Under the pieces are notes generated by a model. It saw only the letters and a list, made by a program, of their open reading frames with translations, was not told the DNA's origin and made no database searches. Positions 33,213-34,108 of a DNA stretch of 34,108 nt are shown in pieces. Made by a program: the position numbers and the translations under genes. Positions within the stretch are counted from its first letter, which is position 1. Each line of letters begins with the position of its first letter. This DNA is from an uncultured Clostridia bacterium (GTDB lineage Bacteria; Bacillota; Clostridia; TANB77; CAG-508), in contig CALWZY010000006.1 of assembly GCA_944386155.1 (NCBI GenBank), positions 1 through 34,108 of the forward strand, read 5' to 3'.

Positions 33213-33218
33213 ATTATA
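33213..33218 (-). promoter_or_regulatory. Extended -10 promoter element of the receiver-like gene
   Basis: TATAAT on the minus strand preceded by TGT. No clear -35 hexamer is visible in the T-rich DNA upstream. Confidence 0.5.
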
Positions 33219-33351
33219 ACACAGAAAAAATAAAAATAAAAATATTAAATAAAAATTTTTTAAATACTAAAATAAAATTTTTTTAGTTATAGAAAATACG
33301 GTAAAAATATGATAAAATCAAGCAAATTAAAAAAGGAAGATAGTAATATTT

Positions 33352-34047
33352 ATGGAAGAAGATTTAAAAGTTTTATATGAAGATAATCACATAATTGTAG
33401 TAGTAAAACCTGCAAATATACCATCACAAGGGGATAAAACAGGTGATATTGATATGCTTACAATTATAAAAAAATACCTTATAAAGAAATACAATAAAAA
33501 AGGTGATGCATATTTAGGCTTAATTCACAGACTAGATAGACCAGTAGGTGGAGTAATGGTATTTGCTAAAACTTCAAAAGCAGCATCAAGATTAAGTGAG
33601 CAAGTTAGAAATAAAGAATTTAAGAAAAGATATTTAGTAATAGTAGATGGAAAATTAGAAAAAAATAGAGGAAGTTTTGAAGATTATTTAGTAAAAAACG
33701 AGAGGACAAATTTAAGTAGAGTTGCAGATGAAAAAACTAAAAATGCTAAGAAAGCGCTGCTTGATTATGAAGTTATAAAATATAATGATGAGACAGATTT
33801 ATCTTTAGTAAAAGTAGATTTGCATACAGGAAGACATCATCAAATAAGAGTTCAATTTTCAAGCAGAGGACATAGTATATATGGAGATCAAAAGTATGGG
33901 ACTAGGGGAAAAGGTAAGCAAATATGTTTATATGCATATAGCCTTACAATCAAACATCCAATAACAAAAGAAGAAATGACTTTCGAAAATGTTCCCGAAG
34001 TTACAGGAAGCTGGATGATTTTAGAAGATACTTATTTAGTAAAATGA
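33352..34047 (+). CDS. RluA-family pseudouridine synthase
   Basis: Converts uridine to pseudouridine in rRNA or tRNA. It is 231 residues, catalytic domain only, with no S4 RNA-binding domain. It opens LYEDNHIIVVVKPANIPSQG, carries the catalytic aspartate motif GLIHRLDRPVGGVMVFAKT, and ends with LHTGRHHQIRVQFSSRGH and GDQKYG. The short form resembles YtzG/RluA-like members of Firmicutes; the target is unknown. AAGGAAG lies some 15 bases before the ATG. Confidence 0.92.
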   Translation: MEEDLKVLYEDNHIIVVVKPANIPSQGDKTGDIDMLTIIKKYLIKKYNKKGDAYLGLIHRLDRPVGGVMVFAKTSKAASRLSEQVRNKEFKKRYLVIVDGKLEKNRGSFEDYLVKNERTNLSRVADEKTKNAKKALLDYEVIKYNDETDLSLVKVDLHTGRHHQIRVQFSSRGHSIYGDQKYGTRGKGKQICLYAYSLTIKHPITKEEMTFENVPEVTGSWMILEDTYLVK

Positions 34048-34080
34048 AACTAGTAAAAAAATAGATTTTAAGGAGATAAA

Positions 34081-34108
34081 ATGATAGATTTACATATTCA
34101 TACAAGTA
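34081..34108 (+). CDS. PHP-domain phosphoesterase, first nine codons
   Basis: An AAGGAG site is followed by ATG and the residues MIDLHIHTS, the metal-binding HxH opening of PHP-domain proteins such as the TrpH/RNase AM type. The window ends here. It starts 33 bases after the pseudouridine synthase gene and is probably in the same transcript. Confidence 0.75.

Overview
This window is a chromosomal segment of a very AT-rich Firmicute, most likely an uncultured gut-type Clostridia member. The evidence is tandem CIRCE operators before hrcA-grpE-dnaK, a serine T-box, a glmS ribozyme, strong AGGAGG ribosome-binding sites, intrinsic terminators with U tracts, and Firmicute small families (DUF951, DUF1653, DUF2508/YaaL, DUF3006). 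No rRNA, tRNA, CRISPR array, transposase, integrase or phage structural gene was seen.

Layout. 1-630: the 3' end of a hemW-like gene, a bidirectional terminator, a decayed GC-richer minus-strand gene, then the CIRCE-controlled promoter. 630-5831: heat-shock cluster hrcA-grpE-dnaK, a MazG-like gene, dnaJ. 5920-8552: Nudix-pyrophosphatase fusion, secreted or membrane-anchored metallo-beta-lactamase-fold protein, HD hydrolase. 8769-10584 (minus): an orphan GC-rich gene, DUF3006, a GNAT acetyltransferase. 10791-16635: NlpC/P60-like protein, RNase J with a roughly 430-nt leader, a HAD phosphatase with no normal start codon, gltX. 16705-19278: a run of short GC-rich orphan genes interleaved with DUF951 and engB. 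19505-22440 (minus): a T-box-controlled operon dcd::DUF1653 - DUF1653 - serS. 22615-26500: an orphan protein with a possible dead zincin core, yaaL-like, and glmS behind its self-cleaving ribozyme. 26615-29702: a membrane-anchored orphan, hpt, and a frameshifted uvrC. 29844-34108: a GC-rich four-helix membrane protein, a 35-residue membrane peptide, ispH, an RlmI-like methyltransferase, a receiver-like orphan, an RluA-type pseudouridine synthase and the start of a PHP-domain gene.

Most genes are housekeeping: protein folding, RNA decay, Glu and Ser tRNA charging, nucleotide salvage and clean-up, amino-sugar and isoprenoid synthesis, rRNA modification and DNA repair. The most unusual feature is a set of about eight or nine short orphan or near-orphan genes, visibly richer in G and C than their neighbours. 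One is 43% GC over its full length by hand count and a 60-base piece of another is 57%, against about 27% in a sample of gltX. Each sits alone in an intergenic gap with its own SD, usually its own promoter and a GC-rich terminator, on either strand. They look like single-gene transcription cassettes dropped into an AT-rich backbone. No shared end sequence was found, so the mechanism is open.

Three reading-frame problems (175-383, 14198-14221, uvrC at 29260-29263) all lie at homopolymer runs. They may be sequence or assembly errors or real lesions.
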